From the NCBI GenBank assembly GCA_029721435.1, contig CM056574.1, positions 28,753,001-28,817,000 on the forward strand: a stretch of DNA of 64,000 bases, in the 5' to 3' direction. The translations under genes were made by a program, and so were the position numbers. Origin of the DNA: Gymnothorax reevesii. Lineage: Eukaryota > Chordata > Actinopteri > Anguilliformes > Muraenidae. The notes beneath the pieces are model-generated. The model worked only from the letters and a program-made list of their open reading frames with translations, was not told the origin of the DNA and did no database searches. Below, piece by piece: positions 39,402 to 51,005 of the stretch (positions are counted from its first letter, which is position 1; every line of letters starts with the position of its first letter).

Positions 39402-41713
39402 ATGGCAGCTGAAGCCCCACAAAACATGATCCTTCGTGTCGTCGAGGCGGACCGTGTGAGGAAATTAAAACTCGGCTCCCGTCCAGCCTCTGTTAATGCA
39501 CTGATTGAGATTTTAAAACAACAACTGGAACTGGACTGTGACTTTAATTTACAATACGAAGACCCAGACTTTGATGGAAAACTCACTTGCCTTGTTGACA
39601 TCGAGGAGTTACCACAAAAAGCCTGTGTTCATATTTCGCTTGCAGAGGATTCCAGTTCACTTGCATCTACTGATATCCTTTCAGATGTGTCATCCCCAGA
39701 ACGCCTAAGCAGATGGCCTTCGGGTGCATTTCAGATTCCCACATTTGCATTTGATGTTGAGCTGAAACTTAGAGACGGAAATGCTGAATTTGAAAAGAAT
39801 GAGAAACCCCTACAGTTGTCAAGGGACCAAAAGCACAATATTTTAGACCAACTGGCATCTACCATATATAGTTTCAAGGCCTACCCCAGTGATAAGGAGA
39901 TGGCAAAGGTGGCTGAAGCTCTTGTGAGGAAACATCCCTGTTTAAAAGAAGCAGGATCTGACAGTGGATGTAATGGCTGGAAAAACAGCATCAAATTTAA
40001 AATGGGAAATTACAGGACCAAGATGAGAAGAGCTGGATGTCAGGAGGTCAATGTAAATGCTGGGAAAAGAAGCCGAAGACAACCTGAGAATGAACCTTCA
40101 CACTCCAACATCAAAAGACCTAAGCGTGCAGAGGTCAACTTTCTGCCCAACTTTCCTCAAGGAGCGGATCCTTCAAGTCTTGACCTTCTGAGGCAAGCTA
40201 TTGTTGAGGAAGTAAAGAAGACTGAGAGAAACCTACCTCTTATCAGTAAGATGATGCAGACCACTTTTGCATTGCGACGACAGACTATTGTGATGTCATG
40301 CCCTCCGGTCAAAGAGCTGATGGACCTCTGGCCTGCTCTTCATATGCAGTCTGAGGTAATGTGGGTCAACTCTTTCTTCTGTTTTATCTTTGCTAAATAA
40401 ATTAATAAGTAAATTAATTTTGTAGTTTTTTTCTGTTCTTATCTTTGCTACTGTATGTTACTGTGTGTAATGTTGCCAAATTTTATTCATCATAAAATAA
40501 TTAATGTTACTATACTGTCCTTTCCTCAATGCAGGTGTATGCAGAGTTCCAAAGGATAACGAACCAGAACCTTCCAAGCACTTTCTATGCCCAGCTTGAT
40601 CGCCACACTCCTCGCTTGATGGCCTTATTTAGGCAGAAAGCTTCCAAAACTGGAAAGACTGCAGATGCCTTGGCTGACATTTTCAAAGTCCATGATGCAC
40701 AGGTGATTATAAATTTCACAGGTGAAGTGTTTGTCTAATGTTTGGAGTTTAATGCTTCAAATAAGCTTTTGAATTCCATAATTGCACCAGATAAGTCAGG
40801 AAGCTATTAGTGGGTTTATATGCAGATCTTGGTAATTAATTAAATGAATAATTAGTTGGGACTGTTTGGCATCGGATTTGATCAGTGAACTGGTATTTAC
40901 ACTATTTTAATTTTCTCAGGAATTGCATGATGTCCACACAAGGCGTACCACTGTTCTCCATGCCCTTCCTACGTATCTACGAGAGGATGTCTCTGAATTT
41001 TTCAGAACATGTGTGGTAAGTCCCAGTAAAGAGAGATCAGGCTTATTGTACTGTAAATTAATCAATTCGTATTTTCATTTCATTTACAACACATTAGAAA
41101 TTCTGTAAATGTGCCAGTGTTTCAACTACAAACCTCGGGCAAGATGTTTGTAAGTGTGAAGTGTTATTTTGTGCCCATTAGGGAATTAGAAAAGTCACCT
41201 GCAAAGAAGATCAAGTAGCCCTTAGCCTATCAGTGGCACACATAAGTCATCTGTCTTTCTCATCAAACAAGATGCACAATGTAGCAGAATGAACAGGAGT
41301 CTTTCAGACTTGTGTATTTCAACTGTAATCAAAATTGCCCCAGGCATAGTTTCAGTAAATGAGATGAGTATCTGATCTTCCTTTCATTTTTTAAGGATGA
41401 TATGGATGAACCAGACCTGGCGGATGCATCAGTGGTCCTCCTTACAACTGTCAGTGACGATGCTGCAAGTCCAGTTCACTACCACCCAGTGAGAATCTCC
41501 GTCGTCCTAGAGGGTGATGTGGTTGTCAGCCTTCCCAGGCTTGCTGATGCCTTCCTGGTAATGTTTGGCCTGATCTATGCTCTACATCTCAGCTATCCTA
41601 AGGGACTGACCAACACTTTTGAATTCACACAGAAAATCTTGCTTGGTCTTGATGACACAAAATTGTCACCCAAGCTGCAGACTCTTAAAAATGACCTGAT
41701 GTTATATGTGTAA
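39402..41713 (+). CDS. SAMD3-like PB1-domain protein carried by the CACTG transposon (4 exons)
   Basis: Exons 39402-40355, 40535-40702, 40920-41015 and 41396-41713, all GT/AG and phase 0, give 511 residues. The start is the ATG two bases after an AAAG acceptor. Residues 8-80 look like a PB1/ubiquitin-like fold (LRVVEADRVRKLKL...). A conserved block follows (YPSDKEMAKVAEALVRKHPC, then GWKNSIKFKMGNYR, near 165-215), and then a basic linker KRSRRQP. This matches the numerous proteins annotated as sterile-alpha-motif-domain-3-like in teleosts; no SAM domain is visible here. The role is unknown. Its place between transposon ends, on the transposase strand, argues that it is a transposon accessory protein. 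The frame is open throughout. Confidence 0.8.
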
Positions 41714-43186
41714 CTCAAGATCCAAAAAGGAGTGGTGATTTCTGATGGCTCACTCTGTTAGAGTACAGTCCACATTCAGAATGTCATGTCAGGTCCATGT
41801 TGACTACTGTTCAACTGATAATTTTAAAGTTGCTGCTCTACTCAACTGGTTTTCAGCCAAATGGCATAAAGTAGACACTGTCTTTGTACTTGTAACTTAT
41901 CTTTTATTGTTGTTAACTGAAATGCGGGGATGTTTTGAGTGTTTATACACGGTATTATTATATATTATGTTAATCTTGCTTGAAGTTGCTAGATTTAAAC
42001 CAGATGGCCAAAGGAAGGCTACACACTGCCTTTGTACATATTAATGTACAGTTTTGAAATTTCAGCAGTTTTAGTTGTGAAGAATTTATAAGCAATTTGT
42101 TTATACATAGCTGCACTGCAGGTTTACAACCAGATGGCCAAAATTGTGCCTTTGTAACTGATTCTTTAATTCTCTATTTAATTCTTAATTATTTTATTTT
42201 TTTACTGTTGTCTTTCAAATATTATTTGTTTCATTCCGTGCTAAAAGGCACAGGTGTGGGCGAATAATCTTTCTAAACTCAGATTTGCCACCCAAGATTT
42301 GCTGATGCCCCCCTGGTAATGTTGTATAATGTAACAGTTTTAAGGTATTTGTGACATAAAGATCTGTTCTTAATATAATTTTAGCTTTTCTGAGTTTGTA
42401 TATTTCTACTTTTACATGGTTCTCCTTAAAATATAAACAACATGTCGAAGTAACTTGTTAATTGTTACTTTTTATTTATACTGAACAACAAAAGAAACGC
42501 AAGTTAGCCTAATTGAAGTTAGGAAAAAGACTGGAAAATGAGTTTGCACATAATTATTTCAGAAAATCAAATTTATTACTAGCGCATACACATTTTCACT
42601 CATTTCATCAAACTTTTATTCAGCCTATTTTGCGGACTGACTAACCATAATGGTATCAACTAACAAGCTAACTTGCGTTTCTCTTGTTGCTCAGTATATT
42701 TGTTTTAATTTAATGTATTTTGTTATAACACAAAAGAAAAGTGTATACCAAAATTCTGAATGAAAAAAAAAAACTTCGTTTTTTTTAAGTCAAGAGTACT
42801 TATTATGTTTAAGTAAATGATTTTGATTTCTATCAAGTCTATGTTTTTGAGTCAAGTGTAATGAGAAGATTGAAAGAAAAGAACTAATAAATGTTAAGTT
42901 CATTGAACAATAAATCCTGAGTTTGCATACTTGAAATGATTAAGTTTGCTTGAATTATTTCAATGAGAAAGATGAATGAACATTCTGAGTAGCAGAAACT
43001 GAAAAATTTTGAGTTGGCTTAATTGGTAAATTTAATTTAATTATAATTTAAATGTACATTTAAAATAAACTTCAAATATATAAGCTCTATTATACTCAAA
43101 TGTTTGAATTTCAGAACTCAAAAAAAATGTGGCAATTGATTGCCTTACTTTTTTTGAGTTCTGACAACTTATTCGGGTTTACAGTG
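41714..43186. other. 3' part of the CACTG transposon, non-coding
   Basis: AT-rich, with the words CAGATGGCCAAA repeated near 42000 and 42131 and AACTCAAA/TTTGAGTT subterminal words clustered in the last 400 bases. It includes the MITE at 42481-42694. Confidence 0.6.
42481..42694. mobile_element. Tc1/mariner-type MITE
   Basis: 214 bp between TA dinucleotides (42479-42480 and 42695-42696). The left end CTGAACAACAAAAGAAACGC is inverted at the right, GCGTTTCTCTTGTTGCTCAG, with GCTAACTT just inside. No ORF. Confidence 0.9.
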
Positions 43187-43743
43187 CACTGTTGTCTTCT
43201 TTTCGACCTGCCCCCACTCAAAGAGATAAACTTAGGCAAAGGTTTCTCCCTGCGGAAAAAAAAACAACTAATTGGCTTAGTAAACCCGTTGGTACTTTCA
43301 AATGTCATAACTGCAATCACTTTGGCAATATCATTCAGACCAAATCTTTTTCTGATTTTAAAACTGGCAAAAAGTACATGCATACAAATTTCATTAATTG
43401 CGATACTGTCTATACGGTCTATCGTCTTTCATGTCCCTGTCCCAGAATTTTTTACACTGGCCGGACTAAGAGACGTCCTTGCGGTCGCCCAACTGAGCAC
43501 AAATATGCCACATGCAACCAGAATTTCACTTATCCTATTGCAAGACATTTCACAGACGCTAATGATAGTAACGATTCCGCTCTCAGAATTGAAGGCATTG
43601 AACACGTTCAAACGCATATTAGAGGCGGTAACAGATTCCGTAAACTTTGCCAGAGGGAAGCGTTCTAGATACATGCTTTTGATGCCCTTAATTATCCTGG
43701 CCTTAACAAGGATCTTGACTTTTTATCATTTTCATAATTCCCC
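43187..43743 (+). pseudogene. C-terminal GIY-YIG end of a Penelope-like protein
   Basis: The frame runs from the duplicated CA through FRPAPTQRDKL, then VYRLSCPCPRIFYTGRTKRR, RPTEHK, IARHFTDANDS and GIEHV, the order of a Penelope-type GIY-YIG endonuclease. A TAG at 43666-43668 follows EAF, where a tryptophan is usual. The same frame continues after it to a second stop near 43734, including YPGLN. The domain cuts DNA for target-primed insertion in intact relatives. This copy lacks everything upstream and cannot act. Confidence 0.8.
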
Positions 43744-44215
43744 TATTTTTCTGTGTTTATATTGATATTTCTTGTACCCATTTGTATTTGTTTTTATATT
43801 GTTACTTCCTGTACCCAAAATATTGATACCTCTTGTCATTTATTTTACGGTATTCGCCTGATTATCCTGGCCTTAATGATGTTTCTACTTATTTTGATTA
43901 TTCACCACCTCCTGTATTTACATTGATACTTCCTGCACCCTGTTTTATATTTATACCTTTTGCCATTTATTTTTCAATATTGCCTGATGTATGTGTCTTC
44001 TTCATCATTGTCATTGGTATTTTTACAACCGCACTCATAGTATATCTGTCGCTCCTCTATTTAATTGTTTTTACAACCACCAGTCTGTATTATCTCTGTC
44101 ACCTCTATATTTTATTGTTTGATTATTTTTGTTAACGTAGGTGCCATTTTTGTACTTTTGCTTTTAGCAGTTTATCAGGTGACACTAGTCTGGTTGTTTA
44201 TTGTTTGGAACCATC

Positions 44216-44408
44216 ACTGAAAAAAATTGAGACTTTGGATCAAAGTAAAAAAAATTGCGTCAACTTGTTATTGCAAATTTTTTTAGTTTTTCTCAATTGA
44301 AAAATATTTAACATTGGTAATTTTTTAAATTGAGAAAAAGTTAAAAAATGAGCTGTAACAAGTTGACGCAATTTTTTTACTTTGATCCAAAGTCTCAATT
44401 TTTTCAGT
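44216..44408. mobile_element. 193 bp fold-back MITE with CATC duplication
   Basis: ACTGAAAAAATTGAGACTTT on the left is inverted at the right, with TTGCGTCAACTTGTTA and its complement further in; arms span some 60 bases. CATC flanks both ends (44212-44215 and 44409-44412). It lies within the Penelope 3' UTR. Confidence 0.9.
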
Positions 44409-44450
44409 CATCGATACATGTCAGTCTTTACCCATGTGACTTGTTACGCC

Positions 44451-44590
44451 TTGATGAAGACCATGTAGGTTGAAACATGTCGGCTTCTTTAATTAGTTTC
44501 AGCCATGCTTTAATAAAGGCTTTTTATCTTAGGCTTCGTTTGGACCCTACTATTTTTTTCTGAGTGCCTGGAAGACTTACTATTTTTAAC
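44451..44590 (+). repeat. Right terminal repeat of the Penelope-like element with hammerhead-like motif
   Basis: TTGATGA (44451-44457), a short stem AGACC...GGTT, GAAA (44472-44475), then ACATGTC, follow the order of a hammerhead ribozyme core (CUGAUGA, stem II, GAAA, stem III, cleavage after GUC). The first core base is T instead of C. Intact hammerheads are known in Penelope-like terminal repeats. The tail AATAAAGGC then matches the left arm. Confidence 0.6.
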
Positions 44591-45690
44591 TGCTTTTTTT
44601 ACTAAAAAACTCTGCTGAAATTTGTCCCGAAAAGCAGCCAATTGAAATTCCTCCTGTAACCTAGAAAACAAGAGGGGGGGGGGGGATCGGCTCCTCATGT
44701 GAATCGCTCTGTCAGATGATGGATTGAATGTTAATCTAGAGTCTTATTTGCGCTCGCCATCGGGAGAAGCAGCTCCTCATCGCGCTCGCTTCACAAAACC
44801 TCCTCCACCCCAGTTCTAATCGTCTTTTATAGCTTTCATTAATTATGTTGCATAACTGAATTACACTGAGATATAACAGTGTTGCTTCTTTGAAGTCATT
44901 ATTGCTGTAGGCTCTGTTCAATGGGGGCTGGTTATTTTCTGATCCCTGCTTCCTTGCTTGGATGGGGAGAAAGCTCAAGAACAAAGCTATGGCGCCAAAC
45001 TCAATGTATGCTTGTATGCCTTAAATAAACACTTAACAAATATGTACTACTCTCAGAACTCCTCTTTTTGCGTGTCATTTTCTTCATTTAAGGAAATGAA
45101 CGGGCATTAGAGAAGTTCTCTGACAGACAGTACCATCTCCTAAGAAAATTGGAAGAAATGGCAACAAATTAAGTCACTTGACCTCGCAGGTGACTAGCTT
45201 ACCCCCCAAGAGATAAGAGAGCTCTTTCGGGAGAATGGAGCTAAAAACTTTTATTGACAATTGAAGTCTATCGCCATAGAAGGCTGGAAAATTCCAAACT
45301 GAATTAGTTACAGCCATGAAGATCTGTCATTTACCCCACTTTCACATTACTGTAATCTTGTTTGATGTGAAATCCAGGAGTGTGAGTCCTCATGTGAATT
45401 AGTTTTCTCATAGAATGCTATCTGCTGGCAAAGATTTATGGCAATCCTCCCTCACCACTGAGCATTTGGAAGCATCTGGAATGGATGGAGGAGAGTGCAG
45501 CAGTTCATAATATCTGAAAATAATATTTATGCTTGTAGACCTGTACATGGAATTAAAACAAGTCGTAGAATCAGGCTATTCAACATTATCCAGAAAGGGC
45601 CAGTGTGGGTATAGGCTTTCATTCCTACTAAGCAATCACACACCTGATAGTACTAATCAAGCCGTTCAAGCCCATGATCTGGACTTTCAT
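44591..45690. other. Intergenic DNA, no gene seen
   Basis: Contains a G-run near 44675-44686. I see no supported gene or repeat. Confidence 0.45.
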
Positions 45691-45714
45691 CGCGGCTAAT
45701 CAGCTTCTAACAAC

Positions 45715-46420
45715 ATTGGCGTGGAGTCATTCACACCTCTGAGATCAGTGAACAACAACTTTATACAAGATATCTGCATCCAACTGCTCGATGTTCGCCA
45801 AGATGAATATCCTGTGCCAGTAGTTTTGTCTATGGTCGACAAAGCGAGTGCAGCAATAACACCTCCGTCTGATGCCAAGCTTGAATCAGACTTTCAAAAG
45901 AGTGATACTAATGAAGGCCGACTATACTTCCAAGAGCTCAGTCAGGAAGACCTCAACTGGCTTGCTGCCAGCAAAGGCAGGATCACGAGTAGTCAGGAGA
46001 TGTTAAAAGTTTGCAGGACCAATCAGAAGGAAAGTCACTCACCCAAAAAATCTTAGGAACTGTAACGAGCTTCTCATCTGCTGCCGCAGTCTATGGAAAG
46101 GGACAATAGTCTCATGGGACGGCAGATGTATGAAAATCAAATTTGCTGTCAATGAAGCACCTCCAACTGCGAAACAACGGGGCTTCATTTACCATCAGAG
46201 GAGCCATTCCTCGGGGCATCACCAGATGGGATTGCTTCTTGTAAATGTAATGGAAAACGAGTAGTTTAAATAAAAGGTTCAGCTGAGCACCACAATATCT
46301 GTGCAGCAGATATTCCTGCATTAGGCCCGAGCTACCATTTTCAGATCCAAGATGGACAGTTACAACTGAACAGATCATCCAAGTGGTTTTATCAAGTTCA
46401 GTTTCAAATGAAATGAGATG
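45715..46420 (+). pseudogene. YqaJ-type exonuclease remnant of an ISL2EU-like transposon
   Basis: An open stretch (45721-46056) reads IQDICIQLLDVRQDEYPVPV and LSQEDLNWLAASKGRITSSQ, then KILGTVTS in another frame. After further frame changes come LPSEEPFLGASPDGIASCKC and VV-stop-IKG, then KWFYQVQFQM. ASPDG, the (E)IK strand and YQVQ are the signature blocks of YqaJ/lambda-exonuclease-like nucleases. TAA at 46267-46269 replaces the catalytic Glu codon of the E-x-K strand. ISL2EU transposons are known to carry such a nuclease beside a transposase, which here lies convergently downstream. Confidence 0.7.
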
Positions 46421-46699
46421 AAAATTTGGCTATATTCAATGATCTTCAAAACAGAAGTCAAAAGTTGTCATCCTTGTTTAGCGAAGGATATGTGTCTGTT
46501 TTGATTATCTCCCGTGAGAACAAATGTCTATCACTAATCACACCTGAAGTCATTTCAGAGGTAGCATGCAGACGATTTGAATGTTCATTTGCCCCACAGT
46601 CTAAAGGTCCTTTAAAATTGCACAATGTAGCAACAACTTGAACGATCATTGAAGAAACTCCGTTCAGTGAAGTCTGGATCAAATGTTACAGAATCCTGA

Positions 46700-47395
46700 A
46701 TGTTTTTAGCATTTGGATTGCTCTTTCCACATGGATGCAAAACCTGGCACTGTCAGTTTTTTTAATTCATTTACATTCAATCTCTTTCCTACTCCATCAT
46801 TTGTCTTCCACGTGAATGGTGGAGCAACAAGCGTTGCTCCTTTTTCTAACACGCAATCTTCAATGTGGAATCCCCTGTCGGCCATGACGGAATCTCCTTT
46901 CTCGAGTTTGTTAAGCAGTCCACTTTGCTTCGTCAAATACCTGTCCGAAGCATTCCCGCCCCACAAAGAACCAACAAAGGTTAATGCACTAATGAGGTTT
47001 ATACCAACAAGACATCTGTATGTGTTGTGGGACTAGTACTGGGAGAAAGTTTTGTATTATCCCGCTTTGTTGGCTGGTCGACCGATGAAGAACTCCAGAA
47101 CTCATAGACTAGCAGTCTATGTTCACTCTTACTGATGGAAACAGTTTTTTGACTGCTGCAGGCATGTTCGTTCCTACGGTACCTTGTAATAGCCAGAAAA
47201 CAATAGCCAGACATCCAAGAGGATGGTTTGGTTCAGGAAGGCGATCCAAGTTACAGTAATCTCAGTGACAGTAGTTGTACCAATGCAGAAGAAATATGCA
47301 AGTAGAGGTACAGACAAGTAGAGTCGCAGCCTGATGAGTGACAAGATGAATTGGAAGAAAGATGACATACTGTGTTGCTTCCCTGGCTTTGCGCA
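46700..47395 (-). pseudogene. DDE_Tnp_4 transposase remnant (ISL2EU-like)
   Basis: Read on the minus strand from 47395: a hydrophobic LAYFF-IGTTTVTEITVTWI helix-turn-helix-like segment, KLFPSVRVNIDC, EFFIGRPANKAG, FVGSLWGGNASDRYLTKQSG, DSVMADRGFHIED and APPFTWKTNDG. This is the order seen in DDE_Tnp_4 transposases; IDC and GGNASD carry the first two acidic positions. TAA and TAG stops and at least one frame change interrupt it. The ordinary function would be cut-and-paste transposition. Element ends were not identified. Confidence 0.75.
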
Positions 47396-50300
47396 GTCTG
47401 TCCACTCAAAGTTCTTTATTCCTTGACTGCAATCTGGCCCTTTTCACAGCCTCGGCTTCTCTGCTCCCTTCTGTACTGAAGTCCATAGCCCTGGAAACAA
47501 AATCTAAAAAAGATGAAGAATTAGTACATGTAGTGTGTTGACAAAAAGCAGGTTATGTCGATTGATTCATGCCAGGAATGAACTCCCGGTCACCGGATGA
47601 TCTTTGATGATCTCTGATGATCTTTGGCACCATTTTGTGTAATTCTAGAGACTGAGAGCAAATTTCCCTGGAGATCAAGGGTTCATTTCTCAAAATCACA
47701 GGTGCTAACTTACATAGTGAAAACATTGACTGTGAAAAAAGCTGGATTTAAAAGTAAACAAAGAATATTTACACTTGCAGTGAGCTATGGGTGACCAGAA
47801 AGGTTAGAAGTAAGGATTAACTCAAACTCTGAACAAAGAGCCATGGTTGTCAGATGGATCAATACCCTGTTAGGTAGCAGCATTATGTCTTCTGTCTTGC
47901 ATTGATCAGACTCATCATTGGTGGTCGGTCAGAATATTGGGAATAACTGTTTCCTGACCAGTAAAACGCACAGTGTCTGAATGGTGAAAACAGTGCGCTA
48001 AATGTTTCACAGCAGCGGTGAAAATTTTCAGCAAACCATGTAGATTTCATGGTAGCATGGATAAGTTCAGGTATGGATGTATGTGTCTCATCCGTTTATA
48101 TGGGTTTGCACACCAGGGCCCACTCTTGGGCACTTAAATTCTTTCCACAGGAAAAGTTCCCCAATCAAAAAATCCTTCCATGCCGGTGTGATCCTTTTCC
48201 TTATCCGCAAAAATTACCATGACGATGTCATACAACCAGTGTGAATGCTGTATCATCCTCTATTACCATTTTCTGATCAAGTAGGCCAATTCTCCATGAG
48301 GCAACCTCCCACAAGAGAAAACGACGTGTAAAATAGAAAGAGATCAATGAAGCATGTGATTACAGTTTGCCTGAGCTATGCCAGAGCGTATCCAATCACT
48401 CATAAAGCTCTATGCTCATTCTCAAAGCAGGAAGGGAGGAGCAATCACGTGCATGCCATTCTGTATGCACCATAGTTTTAACTGACTTTTTTACCATTTA
48501 TTCTTTCCACGGATCCATACACATTTAGACATTAAATGTTATTGTTTTTTATCTGGTACCACTGAATATTGGAGTTGAAACTAACTAAGGAACATGAACT
48601 TATATTCACAATTTAATAATTCCACATAAACAAGGAATACAAACTTGTATTCCCAATTTAATATTTTCTCATCAATGAACAATATGAATGCAGACTTTCA
48701 CAGTAGGAGCTGTAGCATTTTGTGGACTGTACTGTATTGCCACTATGAGACACTGAGCTGCCAGTGTGGTGACTGTTCTGCTCCATTATGGTTTCGCTCG
48801 AGGCAGTGCCTTGCCAGTGCAGGAACTGTACTGCTCTACTAGGGAACTGGCTCAAGACAATGAGCCAATGGTGTTTGATTTTCCTCTGACATTCAATATC
48901 CCCCTGTCCTTTTCTTGGATTGTGATTGCATTCTTTAGTTGACCCTCAGCTTTTCTCAATTGACTCAGATTCTTATGTAACTTTACCTGAATATTCAGCT
49001 ACAGATAGCCCATAGTATCTGTGACATTTCCACAGCATATTAGTTAAGATTCAACAATTCAGCTGTCTGTCAACCTTAAACAGATTATCAACAAAGTATA
49101 TGTGACGATTCATCAGCATAATTACATATTCTCAGAATAATTTAGTTGAACTTGAATTAGTCATTGAACCTATGCTACACAATTTTTCAGCAGTGCATAC
49201 ATACAAATAATCAACAAACAGTAAACAATTCGATTAATATTTTGCTCATCCTAATGCTCTACTTATAAAGTCATGTTTAAATATTGTTAATATTACAAAT
49301 ACTGTATGAACTATCTGTAGCTGAATATTCAAAAGTGTAATTAATTGTTCACATTTTAAAAGGGTTTTAATGTTTTGGTTCATTAAGATAATCTTAATGC
49401 TCTTGATTTCAAGAAGTCCTTGACTTAATATTCACTTGATTCACTAAGTCAAGTGCAAATAAACAAGACCTTTACACCTCACTGCAAAAAAAAAGGTTTC
49501 ATCATCACCCCCAATTAATGCTACATTAAGGAGCAATCAAAATCGATGCTGAAATCTATCAGTTGATGGAAATGTTCTTCCACCATGACTGAGCAAATGT
49601 TACCATTCGTAAATTTGTTTTGAATGTGCATGAAATAAATGGTGAAGTAATTTTTTTTCTTCCCCTCAGTATATTAATATCCATTATGAGAAGATAGTGC
49701 TCTGCACTTGTCAACCAAATGCCAACCATTAACTCGGCGTAGTCCTGTCCTCCTCAATTAACTAGTCTTTGACACAGACTACCTTTTGTATTCTGCAGTA
49801 AAGCTAAACTCTTTTGTTAGATTTTCCAAGATTAAGATAAGTACCTTGCAATTTGTGTGTGTGTGTGTGTGACCGCCGTGCGGTGAGGGGCTTATAAAGC
49901 TGCAAATATTTGTGAGAACCAACTCCTGAGAAGACGTCATCACAGACAGCCGGTGTGGAAGAGGAATCCCATCACTGTGGTATTTGCTGTGGTGGGACCG
50001 GTATGAGTGACAGGATCGAAGACCCATCTAAGCCAGAGCAGTCATCTGAGCACACGCGCTCAACTCAGTGTTTGTATGACGATAAGCACCGCACCTCTTG
50101 AGACCTGCATGTGTGGACAGCCTGGAGAGGAGAGAGTTGCTGATCCTTAACAAATGGATGACAGAGAGAGCAGTGAGTCAGAACATCAAAGATGAGAACA
50201 GGCACAATAGCTTGGCTCCAGGCATCCTCTGCATTGTGTCAATTCAGCCGACAGCTCAATCTCTTCATCTTTACCGTAACCATCCTCTTCTCTGTCTCCC

Positions 50301-50760
50301 TCCGTCCCTTACTTCTTTCCTGTGCCCTCTGTCAAGTTTAACAATGAAAGACATTTCCATTCAGACGAAGCCGTCCTTTGCCCATCTTTCTACTGCCCTC
50401 TTGCCCCTCTAATCCTGGACCTGACTCCGGGTTTCTGTATTGCAGCTCTAGAGGGCCAGTGCAGGTGTTGATGGGATTGTACTACGTCTATTTACTCTTT
50501 GGTTTTTACTAGTACGTGTGTTTGTATTGTGTAAGGTTTTGAATGGTACACGTGCATTGATTCATGCCAGGAGTGTCACACATATCTTGTTAAAATTGAT
50601 GTTGAATTCAAAGAGCAGTATTTACACAGTTTGCCGTTAGTCTATACTTATATTGATATGTCTTTACTGGACATACAAGGCATGTTTGTTATCATATAAA
50701 ACAAAAGTAATGCCAAAATTCAAATGTTAATTTCTTGTGTGAAATGCCACAAAAAAGCTT
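47396..50760. other. Intergenic DNA, no gene seen
   Basis: A TGTG run lies near 49855-49870. ORFs are short and unlike known domains. The ISL2EU-like element may extend some way into this stretch. Confidence 0.45.
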
Positions 50761-50769
50761 CATTTATTT

Positions 50770-51005
50770 TTATTATGGCGGGGGATATAGTATTCAGCTC
50801 CGTCCGTACGTCCGTCCGTACATACGTACGTCTGTCCGTCCATCCCGAACATTGTCAGCGCGATATCTCGAGAAGGAGTCAACCTATTTCAATTCTTTTT
50901 GGCACCAACCTTCCTACTGGGAATGCGCAGACACCAGTTGATTTTGGTGACCTAACGGCGGGGGATATAGTCACTTTAGTGACAAACTCTTGTTTTGACA
51001 GCGGC
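50770..51005. repeat. Dispersed repeat with GGCGGGGGATATAGT and CGTC-rich tract
   Basis: GGCGGGGGATATAGT occurs at 50777 and again at 50957 around a GTCCGTACGTCCGTC simple tract and CGATATCTCGAGAAGGAGTC. I recall this association from repeats in marine animals. Function is unknown. Confidence 0.5.

Larger units (their letters stand above)
33860..43186 (+). mobile_element. CACTG-ended CACTA/EnSpm-like transposon with two genes
   Basis: The left end CACTGTAAACCC and the right end GGGTTTACAGTG (43175-43186) are perfect inverted copies, followed inward by several AACTCAAA-type subterminal words. CA flanks each end, a 2 bp duplication. The element sits inside the Penelope coding frame, which confirms the borders to the base. 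It carries a zinc-finger transposase-like gene and a SAMD3-like gene on one strand, plus later insertions: a LINE tail, a MITE inside it, and a Tc1-type MITE. CACTA-superfamily assignment rests on ends, duplication size and transposase motifs. Confidence 0.85.
33690..44590 (+). mobile_element. 5'-truncated Penelope-like element, split by a 9.3 kb transposon
   Basis: 33690-33825 and 44451-44590 are inverted copies of one terminal repeat: TTAATAAAGGCTTTTTATC then TTAGGCTTCGTTTGGA on +, and its complement on the left. Penelope-like elements often have such inverted terminal repeats. Coding text begins right after the left arm and stops at 33859, then resumes in frame at 43189 beyond the CACTG element. 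Only the C-terminal end of the protein, a GIY-YIG domain, is present; the reverse transcriptase is missing. Confidence 0.8.

Noticed and set aside
43100..43765. 221-codon ORF over the transposon right end
   Set aside because: Crosses the CACTG border and is out of frame with the GIY-YIG reading; hydrophobic chance translation.
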